A DNA stretch of 64,000 nucleotides from G963665495 sp963665495 (GTDB lineage Bacteria > Desulfobacterota > Desulfovibrionia > Desulfovibrionales > Desulfovibrionaceae), in the NCBI GenBank assembly GCA_963665495.1, contig OY762289.1, positions 992,001 through 1,056,000 on the forward strand, written 5' to 3'. Under the pieces are notes generated by a model that saw only the letters and a list, made by a program, of their open reading frames with translations, ran no database searches and was not told the DNA's origin. The translations under genes were made by a program, and so were the position numbers. Shown here piece after piece: positions 44,631-53,434 of this stretch (within the stretch, counting starts at the first letter, position 1; the number at the start of each line of letters is the position of its first letter).

Positions 44631-45974
44631 ATGAAAGAGACTGCCCCTTTTCATGTTCTGTTGGTAGAGGACGATCCCGGCGACGCCCTGTTATGTAAAG
44701 AACTTCTCAAGGGATGCAATGGCAGTACGCAACTTGCGCATGTCGTCTCCATGACTGCGGCCATGGAGTACATTGCGCAGGGGCATCGCCTTGATACAGT
44801 GCTTTTCGACTTTGCACCGGATGCGGCAGGACTGGAGTCCTTGCAGGAAATTTGTGCTGCCGTACCTTATGCCCCCATTATTGTTCTCGTCAGTCCTGAT
44901 GATGAAGAGACCGCCCGGCAGGCCCTGCGGGAGGGGGGGCACGAATATCTGGTCAAGGGCGAAACAGATGCCAGGCTGTTGAAAAGAATTTTGCGTTTCG
45001 CAGCGGAACGCAAACAGATACAGGATCAGTTGCAGCGCGAAAAAGTATTTACTGCTGCCATGTTGCGCAATTCCTATGATGGAATGGCAGTTGTTTCGGG
45101 CTCCGGACGTTTTAAATTTATCAGTCCGGCCATGCGTCCCATCCTGCAGCTCGATCCGGACGGCAACGTCACTCTGGACTCCTGGATCAGCGACAGCATA
45201 CGTAAAAAGGAACAACGGGAGGCTTTTTCCGAAAAATGGAAGCGGCTGTGTTCCAGCGGTGAATCCTTTGAAATGATATTGGAGATCGTCCGGCCCTCCG
45301 GCGGGCTCAACTGGTCCAGGTTGCGCCTGGCAGCCATGAGCGATGAGGATTGCATCATAACCGGCCAGGATGTCACGTTAAGCATCCAGACCCAGGACCA
45401 GCTGACCTTTATCAACGAACTCCTTGCAAAGCAGAATGAGCAACTGCAAAGAATGGCCACCACCGACCAGCTGACCGGGGTGCTGAACCGCAGTACCTTG
45501 CACAGCGTAGCCGGACAGCAATGGAGCAGGGCGGTCAGAAAAAAGGAGTGCTTCAGCCTCATTATGATGGATATTGACCGTCTTGAAAGAGTAAACGACG
45601 CTCACGGACATCTTGTCGGCGATATGGTCCTCGAACGCATGGGGCATATGCTCAATACGCTCACCAGGGCCTACGACCTGATAGGACGCTGGGGGGGCGA
45701 AGAGTTTCTTGTGGTGCTGCCCGGCACCTCAATCGATGACGCGATGCTTGTGGCGGAACGGATACGGGCGGGAGTCTCTGAAATGGATGTCTATGTCGAC
45801 GACAGGACAACCCTGAAAGTGACCTGCAGCTTCGGGGTTGCCGGTCGGTCCGAAACCGGCGTCGCCCAACTGGATATTCTGTTCGCCCAAGTTGATACAG
45901 CCTTGAATTGCGCCAAGCAAAGCGGACGCAACCGGGTCTGCCGGCAACAGGGAGACGATCCAGCTGCTGCGTGA
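44631..45974 (+). CDS. Receiver-PAS-GGDEF diguanylate cyclase
   Basis: 447 residues. N-terminal receiver (HVLLVEDDPGDALLCKELL, phosphoacceptor in LFDFAPD, Lys in YLVKGETD), a PAS-like middle part (about 135-260), a short coiled linker and a GGDEF domain with MMDIDRLERVNDAHGH and the active site GGEEF. An RxxD inhibitory site (RAYD) lies five residues before GGEEF, so product inhibition is likely. It should make c-di-GMP when the receiver is phosphorylated (inference). Its leader has a hairpin over the ribosome binding site. Confidence 0.9.
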   Translation: MKETAPFHVLLVEDDPGDALLCKELLKGCNGSTQLAHVVSMTAAMEYIAQGHRLDTVLFDFAPDAAGLESLQEICAAVPYAPIIVLVSPDDEETARQALREGGHEYLVKGETDARLLKRILRFAAERKQIQDQLQREKVFTAAMLRNSYDGMAVVSGSGRFKFISPAMRPILQLDPDGNVTLDSWISDSIRKKEQREAFSEKWKRLCSSGESFEMILEIVRPSGGLNWSRLRLAAMSDEDCIITGQDVTLSIQTQDQLTFINELLAKQNEQLQRMATTDQLTGVLNRSTLHSVAGQQWSRAVRKKECFSLIMMDIDRLERVNDAHGHLVGDMVLERMGHMLNTLTRAYDLIGRWGGEEFLVVLPGTSIDDAMLVAERIRAGVSEMDVYVDDRTTLKVTCSFGVAGRSETGVAQLDILFAQVDTALNCAKQSGRNRVCRQQGDDPAAA

Positions 45975-46001
45975 TTGTCCTGCCATCTCGCAACAGGTGT
46001 T

Positions 46002-47258
46002 TTAAGGAGTGGGGAGGCTGTCCGCAGCCTGGGACTTTTGCAGGTTGGGAATGATGCCCAGAAGAAGATGGAAGAACCAGCAGACCTGCGGATAGAGAAA
46101 ACTGTCATAAAGCATGCTGTATACCATGCCGATGACCAGCGGTAAAAAAAGTACTATGGGCGGCAAGATGGTATTTGTTTCATGCCTGGCCAGCATGCGT
46201 GTCAACCTGCCGATCAGATAAAGCACCGCCCCCAGATAGAGCAGAACGAACGGCAATCCCAGATCCACCATAAACGTCAGAAAAATGTTTTCCGAAGTCC
46301 GGATGTTTTCCACGGTCCGGCTGAATTTTGTTTTGTTGCCGTACGGATAGCTTATTTCATAATCGGCGAGAAATTTCATGCGCGGGGCTCGCAAGCCGAT
46401 GCCAAGGAGCGGGTGCTTTTGGGCGATGTGCCAGGAAAACGGATAGGACTCGATGCGGTAATAGAAGGTTTCGTCCGTGGGAGTGGTTATTTTCTCCCAT
46501 TTTTTGGGGTGCAGGTGGGCGAAAACCAGTCCGCATAAAATGCTGGCCGCCAGCAGGATGAAAAAATGCTTTTTCTTCACAGCTCCCACGAACAGGGATG
46601 CGCCGACGCCCAGCACGGGCAAAAACAATGTCGAACGTACTCTTCCTACGATAAACACCAGGTAGCATAAGACCAGCACGAAGATCCCGGACAGTCTTTG
46701 TCTCGTGAGTCCGGGCTGGTTCGTATAGACAAAATAAAGCGGAGCAAATCCCATCAGCATGATCCGGTGCATGAGGGGGTGTGGTCCGGCGCCGGGCAGA
46801 AAATGTTCGATGTGCCCGTAATAAAAATTTCCAGCCAGGCAGACGGCGCAAAGCAGTGTCAGAAGCAGCATGCAATACCAGGCAAAGGCGCGGATACGCT
46901 GCCGGGTAGTGAGGAGTTTTCTCCCGCACCAATACCCGCCCAGACCGGAAGCGGCCAGAGTGAGCCCTCTGAGAAAGGAAGATGTGGGCGTGCCGCTTTT
47001 TATTGCGCTGGCGATGATCAATACGAGCAGGGCCAGGCTGATGCATTTTTCGCGGGATCGCAGGAAAGCGTGCTTACGCTCCACCAGACTCCAGACCCCA
47101 AGCAGAGCAAAACCGCAGGCCAGCCCGGTGCCGTAGTTGCCGCGCAGGCCCGGTATGGTGAGAATGTCCGGCTGCAAAAACGTGGCCTGGAAACTGACCA
47201 GATACATGAGAACGATGGCCCAGCGTTCTCCAGGGTGAATATTTTTGAAACAATGCAT
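46002..47258 (-). CDS. O-antigen ligase / polymerase family membrane protein
   Basis: 418 residues with about eleven hydrophobic segments and a long periplasmic loop (about residues 255-320) holding HLHPKKWEKI and the PLLGIGLRAPRMKF motif typical of the Wzy_C (WaaL) domain. Such proteins join O-antigen to lipid A-core or polymerise repeat units in the periplasm. It follows a WecA-like gene on the same strand by 11 bases, which supports a role in O-antigen formation. Ligase versus polymerase cannot be decided. Confidence 0.82.
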   Translation of the reverse strand: MHCFKNIHPGERWAIVLMYLVSFQATFLQPDILTIPGLRGNYGTGLACGFALLGVWSLVERKHAFLRSREKCISLALLVLIIASAIKSGTPTSSFLRGLTLAASGLGGYWCGRKLLTTRQRIRAFAWYCMLLLTLLCAVCLAGNFYYGHIEHFLPGAGPHPLMHRIMLMGFAPLYFVYTNQPGLTRQRLSGIFVLVLCYLVFIVGRVRSTLFLPVLGVGASLFVGAVKKKHFFILLAASILCGLVFAHLHPKKWEKITTPTDETFYYRIESYPFSWHIAQKHPLLGIGLRAPRMKFLADYEISYPYGNKTKFSRTVENIRTSENIFLTFMVDLGLPFVLLYLGAVLYLIGRLTRMLARHETNTILPPIVLFLPLVIGMVYSMLYDSFLYPQVCWFFHLLLGIIPNLQKSQAADSLPTP

Positions 47259-47269
47259 ATGGTTAAGAA

Positions 47270-48790
47270 TCAGAAATTTTCCAGGCTCGAACAGCGGTGA
47301 GGCGTGTGGCAGGCGATGCTCACTGCTTCACTTTCTTCAACGAGACGTTGTTTGAGCACTTTTAGAAATTCATCCCATGTCAGCTTGAGATGGCGTTGAT
47401 AGGACTGGCTGTCGTGTTGGGGCACGACAATTTCCACAGTGAGATTGATGGGGTTGAAAGAAGTGGTGTAGTGGTGCCGCTGGGCATCGGTATGCCGCTT
47501 CTTTTTGTTTGACCAGTAGCGCAGCGTACGCCCGTCCTGGAACAGGCGGACCGAGTCGAAATCCAGATCACGTACGCCGGTTTCCAGCAGCGAAAACAGT
47601 TCGTCCACGGATTGCGCACGCTGGATACGCCGGCTCATGAAGGTGATGTAACTGGTGAGGAATTTGATATGCGGCCGGTTGAAGAGAATCCGGGGCAAGC
47701 CTTCGTCAGCCAGGTAGAGCCTGAGCACCATCACCATCAGAGCCATGAGCACAAGTCCGCTCATGATCATATACAGCGTGAAAAATTTGTCCTGCGGCCC
47801 GAGCACAAAGGTCAGCGTCATGGCCGAGAGCAGGGCGCTGAAAGTGTATAGGATGGTGACGACGGCCCGGGGGCTCCCGATGGTCTGCATGAGTTTGTGA
47901 TGCAGGTGGTTGGTGTCCGGGAAAAAGATTTTCTGTCCGCTCAGCCAGCGCCTGATAATAGCAAGAGCCACATCCAGCAGGGCGATACCGAAAGGGAAAA
48001 AGGGCGCCAGCAGCATAATCATGGTGCCTGAACGTTGCCCTGCCTCAGGAGCGGCATTACTCGTTGCCAGAGCCCCGAGCAGAAAACCGAGCATCAGGCT
48101 GCCTCCATCCCCCATGAAGATGGAAGCGGGCGGAAAGTTGTAGCGCAAAAATCCAAGAATGCCGCCGGCTACGGCAAATCCGACAACAGCGCCGAACATG
48201 TCTCCCTTGCCGATGCCGATGATGCCCATGGTCAGGCTTGCGAAAAAGCAGATACCGCCGGCAAGGCCGTCAATGCCGTCAATCAGGTTGATGGCGTTGG
48301 TGATGGTCAGCACCACCAGCACAAAAAGCGGAATGCCGGACCACCATCCAAAGGTGACTCCGCCCATGATGGGCAGGGTGGCGGCGTTGATGGTATGCCC
48401 GCCGAGAATCAGAATGGCGATGCCGATGAGTTGGCCGAGAACCTTTTTTTTCCAGCTCAGGTTGGTCTTGTCGTCGATGATTCCCAGAATCGTAATCCAG
48501 GTGGTGCCTATGAATACAGAGAGCATCTGCCCGATGCTCGGTTCGCGATCGAAGTCTCCTTGGATGAGCACTCCGAGAAAAAAGAGCAGAAAGGTCGCGG
48601 CGAACGAAATATAAATGGCAAGACCGCCAAGGAGAGGTATCGCTTTGTCATGGCTGCTGTGGCCGCCCGGACGGGAGATGAAATCATACTTGAAAGCAAG
48701 ACGCTTTATCCAGGGAATGGAAGCGAAAGAAATGGCGAAGCCCAACAGGCCCACCAGGCACATAATCAAAAACGAAATGCTCGTCGTCAT
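47270..48790 (-). CDS. Undecaprenyl-phosphate sugar-1-phosphate transferase (WecA-like) with C-terminal extension
   Basis: 506 residues. The first 350 are a MraY/WecA-type polytopic transferase: LLGGLAIYI, LGIIDDKTNLSWKKK, NAINLIDGIDGLAGG, GDGGSLMLGFLLG and NHLHHKLMQ. It links GlcNAc-1-phosphate or a related sugar to undecaprenyl phosphate, the first step of O-antigen synthesis. A further 150 soluble residues, starting after the last helix and perhaps GAF-like, are not part of the standard enzyme. Operon with the O-antigen ligase-type gene. Confidence 0.9.
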   Translation of the reverse strand: MTTSISFLIMCLVGLLGFAISFASIPWIKRLAFKYDFISRPGGHSSHDKAIPLLGGLAIYISFAATFLLFFLGVLIQGDFDREPSIGQMLSVFIGTTWITILGIIDDKTNLSWKKKVLGQLIGIAILILGGHTINAATLPIMGGVTFGWWSGIPLFVLVVLTITNAINLIDGIDGLAGGICFFASLTMGIIGIGKGDMFGAVVGFAVAGGILGFLRYNFPPASIFMGDGGSLMLGFLLGALATSNAAPEAGQRSGTMIMLLAPFFPFGIALLDVALAIIRRWLSGQKIFFPDTNHLHHKLMQTIGSPRAVVTILYTFSALLSAMTLTFVLGPQDKFFTLYMIMSGLVLMALMVMVLRLYLADEGLPRILFNRPHIKFLTSYITFMSRRIQRAQSVDELFSLLETGVRDLDFDSVRLFQDGRTLRYWSNKKKRHTDAQRHHYTTSFNPINLTVEIVVPQHDSQSYQRHLKLTWDEFLKVLKQRLVEESEAVSIACHTPHRCSSLENF

Positions 48791-49084
48791 GGAACGTCGG
48801 TTCTTATCAGGATGATTTTATTGGGTTGCGAGCGTTGCTGATGGAGTGGAACATACACCCCTGAGTCGTTAAAAGAAAGACCCCTGACAGGTATTGTTGC
48901 ATAAACTGCCGGGTATCTCAAAAACGGAAGAAAGGCAATATTTTCTATAATCCAGGATTTGCAACGCTTCAGGATACGGAAGATGTTAATGGACTATGTT
49001 CGGAAAGACGTCGGAAGTCCAAAAGGCGTTACAAATTTTTTTTTGTAAGGCAGGATCGGACCGGGAGGCGCGGGAAAGGCAACG

Positions 49085-49528
49085 CTACTTTTCGGTCTGT
49101 TTATTGTGCTGGATAAAGTCTATCGAGGTCAGCGCAACCCGTTTGATGAGTTGCAGCAGAAGTTGTTTCTCCTCTTCGGATAGTTCCCCTGTCATGATTT
49201 CAACCCAGTCATTTTCTATACGGCGTATTTCAGCGTAAATTTTTTTTGCTTTTTCAGTGGGATACAATAATGCAGTGCGTTTGTCCTGCTCGTTGGTTTT
49301 TTTTTCAATGAACCCTTTTTCCTCCAGCTGAGACAACGCGCGGGTTACATTGCTCTTATTGATGTAAACGAGATCCACAAGCCTGTCCTGGGAAATGCCG
49401 GGGGTGTTGCAGATTTTTTTGACGAACATATGCTGGCTGGCGTTTATGCCTAACTCACTGAAGTATTTGTTCAGATAAATTTTGGAGAATCTGTCCGATA
49501 TGGAAATCCACTTGTATAGTATATCCAT
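49085..49528 (-). CDS. MarR-family transcriptional regulator
   Basis: 147 residues with the MarR winged helix: GISQDRLVDLVYINKSNVTRALSQLEEKGFIEKKTNEQDKRTALLYPTEKAK contains the recognition helix and the Asp-Lys-Arg wing. Flanking helices form the dimer interface. MarR proteins often control efflux pumps, and an MFS pump lies 2 kb away on the other strand, but the VWA gene is closer. The region between 48791 and 49084, before wecA, holds only a TTACAAA/TTTGTAA repeat. Confidence 0.9.
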   Translation of the reverse strand: MDILYKWISISDRFSKIYLNKYFSELGINASQHMFVKKICNTPGISQDRLVDLVYINKSNVTRALSQLEEKGFIEKKTNEQDKRTALLYPTEKAKKIYAEIRRIENDWVEIMTGELSEEEKQLLLQLIKRVALTSIDFIQHNKQTEK

Positions 49529-49917
49529 GATGTTGCCCCTGTTTTGCCCGGCATCCGGCAGCGTAGTAAACCGTCTAAGGTTTCACTACCGCTTTCATGA
49601 GCTGATGCCAACTCTCCCCCCGTCTCCTTCTTGACACAAGCGAAGTTGCTCTTTATTTCATTGCGAGCGCAACTATTTTTTGTTGGCTTTAAGAGTGAGA
49701 GGGCTTTTTTCGCTCAAATTGAGAAAGAAAAATACCATTATCCCTAAAATATGTGATATTTCATAAAAAGTTTAATAATGACGTGAATGGTTGTTTCTTA
49801 TTCGCTTTAAAATATCAGGTAACTACAGTATATCTGTTTTCTGGCACATCCCCTGCATCTTAGCGCGGAAACTGTAGCCATCCCGACATTTTTACACCGA
49901 ATAAATGAGGTATAACC
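49529..49917. other. AT-rich divergent intergenic region
   Basis: 389 bases between the MarR gene and the VWA gene. A TTGACA at 49631 lacks a good -10. An AGTTGC/GCAACT inverted repeat (49644-49674) is followed by ATTTTTTG. No protein-like frame is visible. Confidence 0.45.
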
Positions 49918-51366
49918 ATGTGTAAACGTTTTCTGCTTTGTACGTGCGTATTGTTCAGCGTTTTTCTCGTTGTGTTGTCTATGCCGGGCAGAAGTCATGC
50001 GCTATCCCAGGGACAGGACAACCTTGTCTGTATTCTTGATGCCTCCGGCAGCATGTGGGGGAAAGTAGGGGGCAGAGCAAAAATAGAAATCGCCAAAGAA
50101 ACGTTGAATGCTCTCATTGAGTCTTTGCCGGATTCCATGGCGGTGGGGCTCGTAGCTTACGGACACCGCAGCAAAGGCGATTGCAACGATGTCGAAGTGC
50201 TGGTTCCCTTGGGGGCGGTGGATAAAAAGCTGCTTGTCGGCAAAATCGGCAAGCTCTCGCCGAAGGGAAAAACTCCGCTCACCGAATCGGTACGCAGAAC
50301 CGCGGAAAGTTTGCGTACAGTGGAGGGAAAGACCACCATCCTGCTGGTAAGCGACGGCAAGGAAACCTGTGACGGCGACCCCTGCGCTCTGGTGCGGGAG
50401 CTAAAGGCCTCCGGGGTGGATTTTGTCCTGGACGTTATCGGTTTCGATGTGACGGAAGAGGAGCGGGAGCAACTGGAGTGTATGGCCGAGGCAGGCGGCG
50501 GAACCTACTATAACGTCTCCAATGCGGATCAGTTTCAAAAAGCAATCGACGACACAGCCAAGGAACGTGAGCTGGCGGCGGGTAAACTGCAGCTGCGTAC
50601 GACTCGAAACGGCAAGGAAATTCGGGCTCATGTCGCAGTTCTGGATCCGGAAACAGGCGAGAAAATAACCCATGCCTGGACCTATCTCGAACTCGGATTC
50701 ACGCGCTTGCTGAAGCCGGGGAACTATATTTTGGAAGTAACGGACGACAAAGCGGCCAATAAACCCAGCCAGCGTATCGACGTGACCATAGAAGGGGGGA
50801 AAACCCTGGAGCAAACAGTGGATTTTTCTTCGGGAGTCGTAAACCTGGCAACCGTATTGAATGGCAAGCCCTTTGAAGCCTTTATCAAAGTGTTTCCGAC
50901 AGGCGGGGAAAAAACGATCCTCAACACGTTCAGCGATAATAAGCAACATGTGGCCAAGCTGGTGCTTCCTCCGGGGAAATATACGGTCCGGGTAAAAAGT
51001 TCCAAGACCAAGGATAACGCTGAAAAAGTAATTGAAAATCTGGAAGTCGTGGCGGGAAAAGAAGACAGCCTTACAGTTGCCTTCGAATCCGGAACATTGG
51101 ACGTACGTGCGATGCTCGAGGGCAAGGAAGCCAAGGCGCAAGTGAAAGTTCTGGGCCAGGAAAAAGGGAATTTGCTTTGGTTTGAAAAGTGCGCTTCGGG
51201 TAAAGCAGCCTCATTTCCTCTCAGTCCGGGCAAATACGCGCTTCTGGTGAATGCGCTCGATACAAAGCAGCGGATGGAACCTGTCAAAGTGCCGGAAGTC
51301 GTGGTTAAAGCGGGAGAAACAACACATATCGATGTGGAACTTCTGCCCGGCGAGGTTAAGGAATAA
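49918..51366 (+). CDS. Secreted von Willebrand factor A protein with repeated beta domains
   Basis: 482 residues with a signal peptide (about 1-29, ending SHALS). The VWA domain (about 35-215) has a MIDAS motif DASGSM and the later Thr/Asp positions (KTPLTESV, LLVSDGKETCDGDPC). The rest is made of three or four beta-sandwich repeats of about 90 residues, each with a LxPGxY segment (LLKPGNYILEV, LPPGKYTVRV, LSPGKYALLV). A periplasmic or cell-surface binding protein is likely. It stands alone; no chaperone or ATPase partner is adjacent. Confidence 0.85.
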   Translation: MCKRFLLCTCVLFSVFLVVLSMPGRSHALSQGQDNLVCILDASGSMWGKVGGRAKIEIAKETLNALIESLPDSMAVGLVAYGHRSKGDCNDVEVLVPLGAVDKKLLVGKIGKLSPKGKTPLTESVRRTAESLRTVEGKTTILLVSDGKETCDGDPCALVRELKASGVDFVLDVIGFDVTEEEREQLECMAEAGGGTYYNVSNADQFQKAIDDTAKERELAAGKLQLRTTRNGKEIRAHVAVLDPETGEKITHAWTYLELGFTRLLKPGNYILEVTDDKAANKPSQRIDVTIEGGKTLEQTVDFSSGVVNLATVLNGKPFEAFIKVFPTGGEKTILNTFSDNKQHVAKLVLPPGKYTVRVKSSKTKDNAEKVIENLEVVAGKEDSLTVAFESGTLDVRAMLEGKEAKAQVKVLGQEKGNLLWFEKCASGKAASFPLSPGKYALLVNALDTKQRMEPVKVPEVVVKAGETTHIDVELLPGEVKE

Positions 51367-51396
51367 GAGTTTTTTTCAGATCTGGATACGATTCGT

Positions 51397-51424
51397 TTGG
51401 ATTAATATCCGGCAACCGTATAGT
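51397..51424 (+). promoter_or_regulatory. Promoter of the MFS transporter gene
   Basis: TTGGAT, a 16-base spacer and TATAGT; the predicted start near 51431 gives a leader of about 115 bases that includes two overlapping hairpins. Confidence 0.5.
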
Positions 51425-51463
51425 ATGATATAAATCCGGTCAGTGGCCGCGTGAACGGTACCG

Positions 51464-51521
51464 CTGCGGGAAACATCCCGACGGGACGCGTTCCCGCAGT
51501 CTCTGGCCGGGATGTTTTTTT
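51464..51521 (+). promoter_or_regulatory. Alternative hairpins, possible transcription attenuator
   Basis: CTGCGGGAA (51464) can pair with TTCCCGCAG (51491). AAACATCCCG (51471) can pair with CGGGATGTTT (51508), followed by T, which is a terminator. The two stems interleave and exclude each other, as in an antiterminator/terminator pair. It may equally be only the terminator of the VWA gene. Confidence 0.5.
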
Positions 51522-51546
51522 GCAACTAACGTACAAAAGGTATGAA

Positions 51547-52938
51547 ATGACACGTGAAAAAACAGCTTCCCCGCTGATGGTGCTGATAACCGTTGGAATA
51601 GCGCAGTTTATGGCGCCCTTCATGCTCACGGCCATTGGGGTTGCCTTACCTTCTCTGGGCAGGGATTTGCACACCTCGGCCATGCAACTGGGGCTGATTG
51701 AGCAATTGTATGTCGTATCCATGGCCATGGGCATGCTGACCGCCGGACGTTTCGGGGATATTGTCGGACAGCGCAAGGTGTTTTTGCCTGGGCTCGTAGT
51801 TTTTACCGCGTTTACCTGTTCGCTGGGCTTTGCGCAGAGCGTGGAAATGATCATGATCCAGCGCTTTTGCCAGGGGCTGGGCTCCTGCATGATGCTCTCA
51901 GGCAGTCTGGCTCTTGTGGCGGCGGCATTTCCTGTCAATGTCCGCGGGCGGATGATCGGCATTGTTTCCGCTTGCACGTACGCGGGAGTGTCCATGGGGC
52001 CGGTTATCGGCGGTTTTATCACCGATCATTTCGGATGGCGGCATGTGTTTCTGATGTCCGCGCCCTTGGGAATTACGGCTACGGTTTGCTGCCTGTTCGG
52101 CATGACTCCCAGCCGGGGCAACGCTGCGGACGACCGTATGGATTGGCGCGGCGGCCTGTTCTACGCGGCAAGCGTGGCGCTGATAATGCTTGGATCGGCT
52201 CACGCACGCGAGGTGCCACTGGGGCCGGTAATGATTCTGGCCGGAATTGTAGGACTGGGTGCGTTTTTATGGCTGCAGGCCCGGACGGAATTCCCACTCA
52301 TCAGCATCAGCCTGCTGACGAAAAACAAGTATTTTTCTCTGAGTTGCCTGGCAGCGCTGGGCAATTACGCGTCGACGTTCGGCATTACCTTCATGATGAG
52401 CCTTTATCTGCAGTTCGTGCTGGGTTTGTCCTCACGTGCGGCCGGGGGCGTGCTTCTGATTCAGCCCATCATGCAGATATTTGTTTCGCCCATGGCAGGC
52501 CGGCTTTCGGATAAATTCGAACCCGCCAAGCTTGCCACCATCGGCATGCTGCTCAGTTCGGCCGGATTGCTGGCAATGGCCCTGACCATATCCCAAGAGA
52601 GTTCGCTCTGGCTCATCGGTTCGGAGCTGGCACTGATCGGAGCCGGATTCGGAATATTCATCACCCCCAATTCCACAGCCATCATGAGCAGCGTGGAAAA
52701 AAAGCAGTTCGGCCTGGCATCCGGCATGATTGCGTCCATGCGGACTCTGGGCATGGCCGTAAGCATGACCAGCATCACCCTGATTATTTCGCTGTTCATG
52801 GGCGAAGGCGCCATTACGCCGGAAAGCATACCGGATTTTTTGACCACTATGCGTACGGGTCTGGTGCTCTTTTCCATCTACGCCTGTCTGGGCATTCTGG
52901 TATCCGTAGGGCGTGGAAAGCAGAAAAAAAGCCGCTGA
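51547..52938 (+). CDS. MFS drug/metabolite efflux transporter (DHA2-like)
   Basis: 463 residues from an ATG with AAGG six bases upstream; the frame is open to a GTG at 51451 but that would run through the terminator hairpin. About 14 hydrophobic segments, with GRFGDIVGQRKVFLPG (motif A) between helices 2 and 3 and the GPVIGGFI motif C of antiporters, fit the DHA2 drug:proton family. The substrate is unknown. A MarR regulator nearby could control it. Confidence 0.88.
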   Translation: MTREKTASPLMVLITVGIAQFMAPFMLTAIGVALPSLGRDLHTSAMQLGLIEQLYVVSMAMGMLTAGRFGDIVGQRKVFLPGLVVFTAFTCSLGFAQSVEMIMIQRFCQGLGSCMMLSGSLALVAAAFPVNVRGRMIGIVSACTYAGVSMGPVIGGFITDHFGWRHVFLMSAPLGITATVCCLFGMTPSRGNAADDRMDWRGGLFYAASVALIMLGSAHAREVPLGPVMILAGIVGLGAFLWLQARTEFPLISISLLTKNKYFSLSCLAALGNYASTFGITFMMSLYLQFVLGLSSRAAGGVLLIQPIMQIFVSPMAGRLSDKFEPAKLATIGMLLSSAGLLAMALTISQESSLWLIGSELALIGAGFGIFITPNSTAIMSSVEKKQFGLASGMIASMRTLGMAVSMTSITLIISLFMGEGAITPESIPDFLTTMRTGLVLFSIYACLGILVSVGRGKQKKSR

Positions 52939-53060
52939 GTGAGGCCGGCGTGTGCGTATGCAGCAGATGAAATCGGGGAAACGTACGACACTGCCTGCGG
53001 ACAAGAGAAGGATGGTTCCGCGGGGCAGACCGTTTCAATGCGACAGCTGACGCAAAAGGG

Positions 53061-53318
53061 TTATTTGTTCCAGCGTTTTTTACCTTGCTGGTACAGATCC
53101 TGAGCTTTGTGCAGCAGGCGGAGCAGGCCTTCGGTGATTCTGTCGAACAGCCTTTTGGCCCAGGCGAATTCGGAGCCCAGAATGGCAAGGCCGAGCAGGA
53201 TGGTCGCCAGACCCGGTCCTGGAAGGACCAACATGGCGGTACCGGCCAGGATGGCCGAAGTTCCGGAGGCCAGGACAGCGATTTTTTTGAACGGGATATT
53301 CGGGTTGTCTAAAAGCAT
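53061..53318 (-). CDS. Small PGPG-type membrane protein
   Basis: 85 residues from an ATG with GAGATC just upstream; the longer frame to 53411 has no start signal. Two hydrophobic segments flank VLPGPGLATILLGLAILGSEFAWAKR, the signature of a small family of putative transmembrane proteins with a PGPGW-type motif. The end is basic. Function is not known for the family. Confidence 0.75.
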   Translation of the reverse strand: MLLDNPNIPFKKIAVLASGTSAILAGTAMLVLPGPGLATILLGLAILGSEFAWAKRLFDRITEGLLRLLHKAQDLYQQGKKRWNK

Positions 53319-53434
53319 GATCTCAACTTTGGGTTGAAAGTGACGTATTCGGAGCCTGAAAAGTATATAGGTCGCCAAAGGCCGAATGTAAAGGGTGCCG
53401 TAAGGCAGCAAAATGTATAAAGTCGAAGCAAAAG

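Noticed and set aside
49644..49682. AGTTGC/GCAACT repeat with T run as a terminator
   Set aside because: No plus-strand gene ends nearby and the stem is only six base pairs with a long loop, so I only mention it in the region description.
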